From assembly GCA_910584945.1 (NCBI GenBank), contig CAJUDY010000007.1, positions 1 through 64,000 of the forward strand: a stretch of DNA of 64,000 nucleotides, read 5' to 3'. The translations under genes and the position numbers were made by a program. A model generated the notes under the pieces. The model did no database searches. It had not been told where the DNA came from and worked only from the letters and a program-made list of their open reading frames with translations. Of the stretch, positions 62,898 through 64,000 are shown one piece after another. The first letter of the stretch is position 1; the number at the start of each line of letters is the position of its first letter. The stretch comes from an uncultured Lachnospiraceae bacterium. Lineage in GTDB: Bacteria > Bacillota > Clostridia > Lachnospirales > Lachnospiraceae.

Positions 62898-63254
62898 TCA
62901 GCGGTAGCTGTCGATCAGATCTTTCAGTTCCTCCGCCTCCTTGGCCGACAGTTTCCTGCCGCCCAGAAACGCGGTCAGAAAGCCCGGAAGTGATCCGCCG
63001 AAGGTCCGCTCCACAAAGGCGTCCGACTCCCGGGCCTGCACTTCCTCCCGGGTAACCAGAGGCTCCACCACCGCTTTTTCATTTTTTAAAAATCCTTTTT
63101 CACAGAGTCTCTTGATCTCTGTGTAAGTTGTCGATTTTTTCCAGCCAAGCTCCTCCTGACAGAGCCGGACCAGCTCCCCGGACCCCACCGGGGCGTGGTC
63201 CCATACAATGGTCAGAAATCGGTAATCGCTGTTGCATAATCTTCGTTCTTCCAT
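62898..63254 (-). CDS. BlaI/MecI/CopY-family repressor
   Basis: A 118-residue winged-helix repressor. The DNA-binding part (RFLTIVWDHAPVGSGELVRL, GWKKSTTYTEIKRLCEKGFL) and the C-terminal dimerisation helices (FLTAFLGGRKLSAKEAEELK) match BlaI/MecI. The start at 63254 follows AGGAGA at about 7 nt; longer frames extend into the upstream gene and lack homology. It lies 17 bp downstream of the M56 sensor gene. In most BlaI/BlaR pairs the repressor comes first; here the order is sensor then repressor. Target genes are not visible. Confidence 0.93.
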   Translation of the reverse strand: MEERRLCNSDYRFLTIVWDHAPVGSGELVRLCQEELGWKKSTTYTEIKRLCEKGFLKNEKAVVEPLVTREEVQARESDAFVERTFGGSLPGFLTAFLGGRKLSAKEAEELKDLIDSYR

Positions 63255-63271
63255 ATCGCAATCTCCTCGTA

Positions 63272-64000
63272 TCATTCTGTGTTTAAAAGCCCCAGAAGTC
63301 TCTGCACCTGTTCCGGGGAGCTTCCAAATTCTTTGATGTCCTCTATATTCAGAAGTTTTTCCGCTCCCTCTATGTCCAGCATCCCTTCCGGAAGCGGAAT
63401 CCCCTGCGGATTCACCAGCGTCCACTTTACCACGCCCAGGTTGTCCGTCAGAGCAAGCATCAGGGCCGCTACTGCTTCCATCTCCGCATCCTCCGGAACC
63501 CGATCCTGCCCCTCCTCCATCAGAAAATGGAATTCATAAGGTTCCTCGTAAGTCTGAAGTTCCACTTTAAAACCAATCTCCGCCGCTGTATTGTTCCCAA
63601 GCGCTTCATAAATCTTCCGAAGCAGACGTCCTTCCGCGGAGACATCCCCGATATAAGGATTCTTCGCTTCATAGAGCTGCTCTGCCACGGTCTTCGCCTC
63701 CGGTTCCTCCCCGATCCCGTCTGTTCCAAGAATCAGCACCGTCGCCGCCACCGCCAAAAGCGCCGCCGCTCCCGCCCACAGAGCAGGTGTTCGAAAATTC
63801 AGCGCATGCCGAATCCGCCGCTTCACATCCAGCTCGCCAAAACCCGGTGCCTGTCCCGGGAAAATAGGCCGCTCCGCCGCCAGCGTAAGAAGCGTCTGGC
63901 TGTACTTCTTCCCGCTGCCCTCGCCCAGCCTCCTAAGCACCTTCTCATCACAGCTCATCTCCATATCCCGGCACATACCGAACCAGGCCGCCCATATAAG
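63272..64000 (-). CDS. BlaR1/MecR1-type M56 family protein, 5-prime end beyond window
   Basis: The last 242 residues of a larger membrane protein; the gene runs off the right edge. The visible start FGMCRDMEMSCDEKVLRRLG is the end of an M56 peptidase domain. A membrane segment (ALWAGAAALLAVAATVLILG) follows, then an extracytoplasmic domain (AEQLYEAKNPYIGDVSAEGR) like DUF4825. The zinc-binding HExxH would lie outside the window. With the adjacent BlaI-like gene it forms a sensor-repressor pair that responds by proteolysis, often to wall stress. A penicillin-binding sensor domain is not present in the visible part. Confidence 0.88.
   Translation of the reverse strand, partial: LIWAAWFGMCRDMEMSCDEKVLRRLGEGSGKKYSQTLLTLAAERPIFPGQAPGFGELDVKRRIRHALNFRTPALWAGAAALLAVAATVLILGTDGIGEEPEAKTVAEQLYEAKNPYIGDVSAEGRLLRKIYEALGNNTAAEIGFKVELQTYEEPYEFHFLMEEGQDRVPEDAEMEAVAALMLALTDNLGVVKWTLVNPQGIPLPEGMLDIEGAEKLLNIEDIKEFGSSPEQVQRLLGLLNTE

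Noticed and set aside
62898..63425. Longer BlaI protein starting at 63425
   Set aside because: The extension overlaps the M56 gene in another frame and is of low-complexity shadow composition; the start at 63254 has AGGAGA.
1..64000. tRNA, rRNA, CRISPR array or intact transposon
   Set aside because: No cloverleaf-type sequence, rRNA core motif, regularly spaced repeat or transposase/integrase frame was found on reading both strands.

Overview
The window is a dense piece of a Gram-positive, anaerobic Clostridia chromosome, most likely Lachnospiraceae. The indications are LL-diaminopimelate aminotransferase (DapL), a type III glutamine synthetase, the [FeFe]-hydrogenase maturase HydF, a SPOCS/LysM spore-type protein, HPr kinase with a ROK glucokinase, Bacillus-like promoters and AGGAGG ribosome sites. 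No rRNA, tRNA, CRISPR array, integrase or intact insertion sequence was seen. Genus cannot be fixed from the sequence alone.

Layout. 1-600: remnants of a PTS permease and a DUF4253 protein. 0.6-5.6 kb: an AAA-ATPase/PD-(D/E)XK protein and a small catabolic-looking set (PucR regulator, GcvT/LigM-like protein, small membrane protein). 5.7-15.3 kb: a heterodimeric ABC exporter, ROK glucokinase, HPr kinase, uvrC and ftsH. 15.5-24.6 kb: pyrG, then an operon of a J-like/TPR protein, an HscC-type Hsp70, a methyltransferase and an alanyl-tRNA editing protein. 24.8-28.7 kb: hydF, an Rrf2 regulator, a TetR regulator and a PutP-type symporter. 29.1-31.2 kb: glnN. 31.2-51.3 kb: an all-minus-strand defence-type island. 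51.4-56 kb: DUF134-NifX fusion, PanE-like reductase, small XRE protein, SPOCS/LysM protein, PrcB-like lipoprotein. 56-62.2 kb: plus-strand malQ, plsC, ddl, murF, dapL (glycogen/maltodextrin, phospholipid and peptidoglycan precursor genes). The right edge has a BlaI/M56 pair.

The island is the most unusual region. It holds (i) a Wadjet-type SMC anti-plasmid set in the order jetD-jetA-jetB-jetC, followed at gaps of only 18-27 bp by a SNF2 translocase, a separate SWIM zinc-finger protein and an SGNH hydrolase; (ii) an AT-rich scar that reads as a decayed AAA15 ATPase/RloB-like pair; and (iii) a YjbR / TerB-N-TerB-C / BrxD-like ATPase / Lhr-like helicase operon resembling part of BREX without its PglX and PglZ.

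A 104-bp imperfect palindrome occurs twice (10304-10407 and 57633-57736, four mismatches), each time in the same orientation relative to the surrounding transcript and between two genes. It is probably a dispersed genomic repeat or a structured mRNA element. Several vegetative promoters with exact 17-bp spacers, terminators and two operator-like palindromes were placed by eye.
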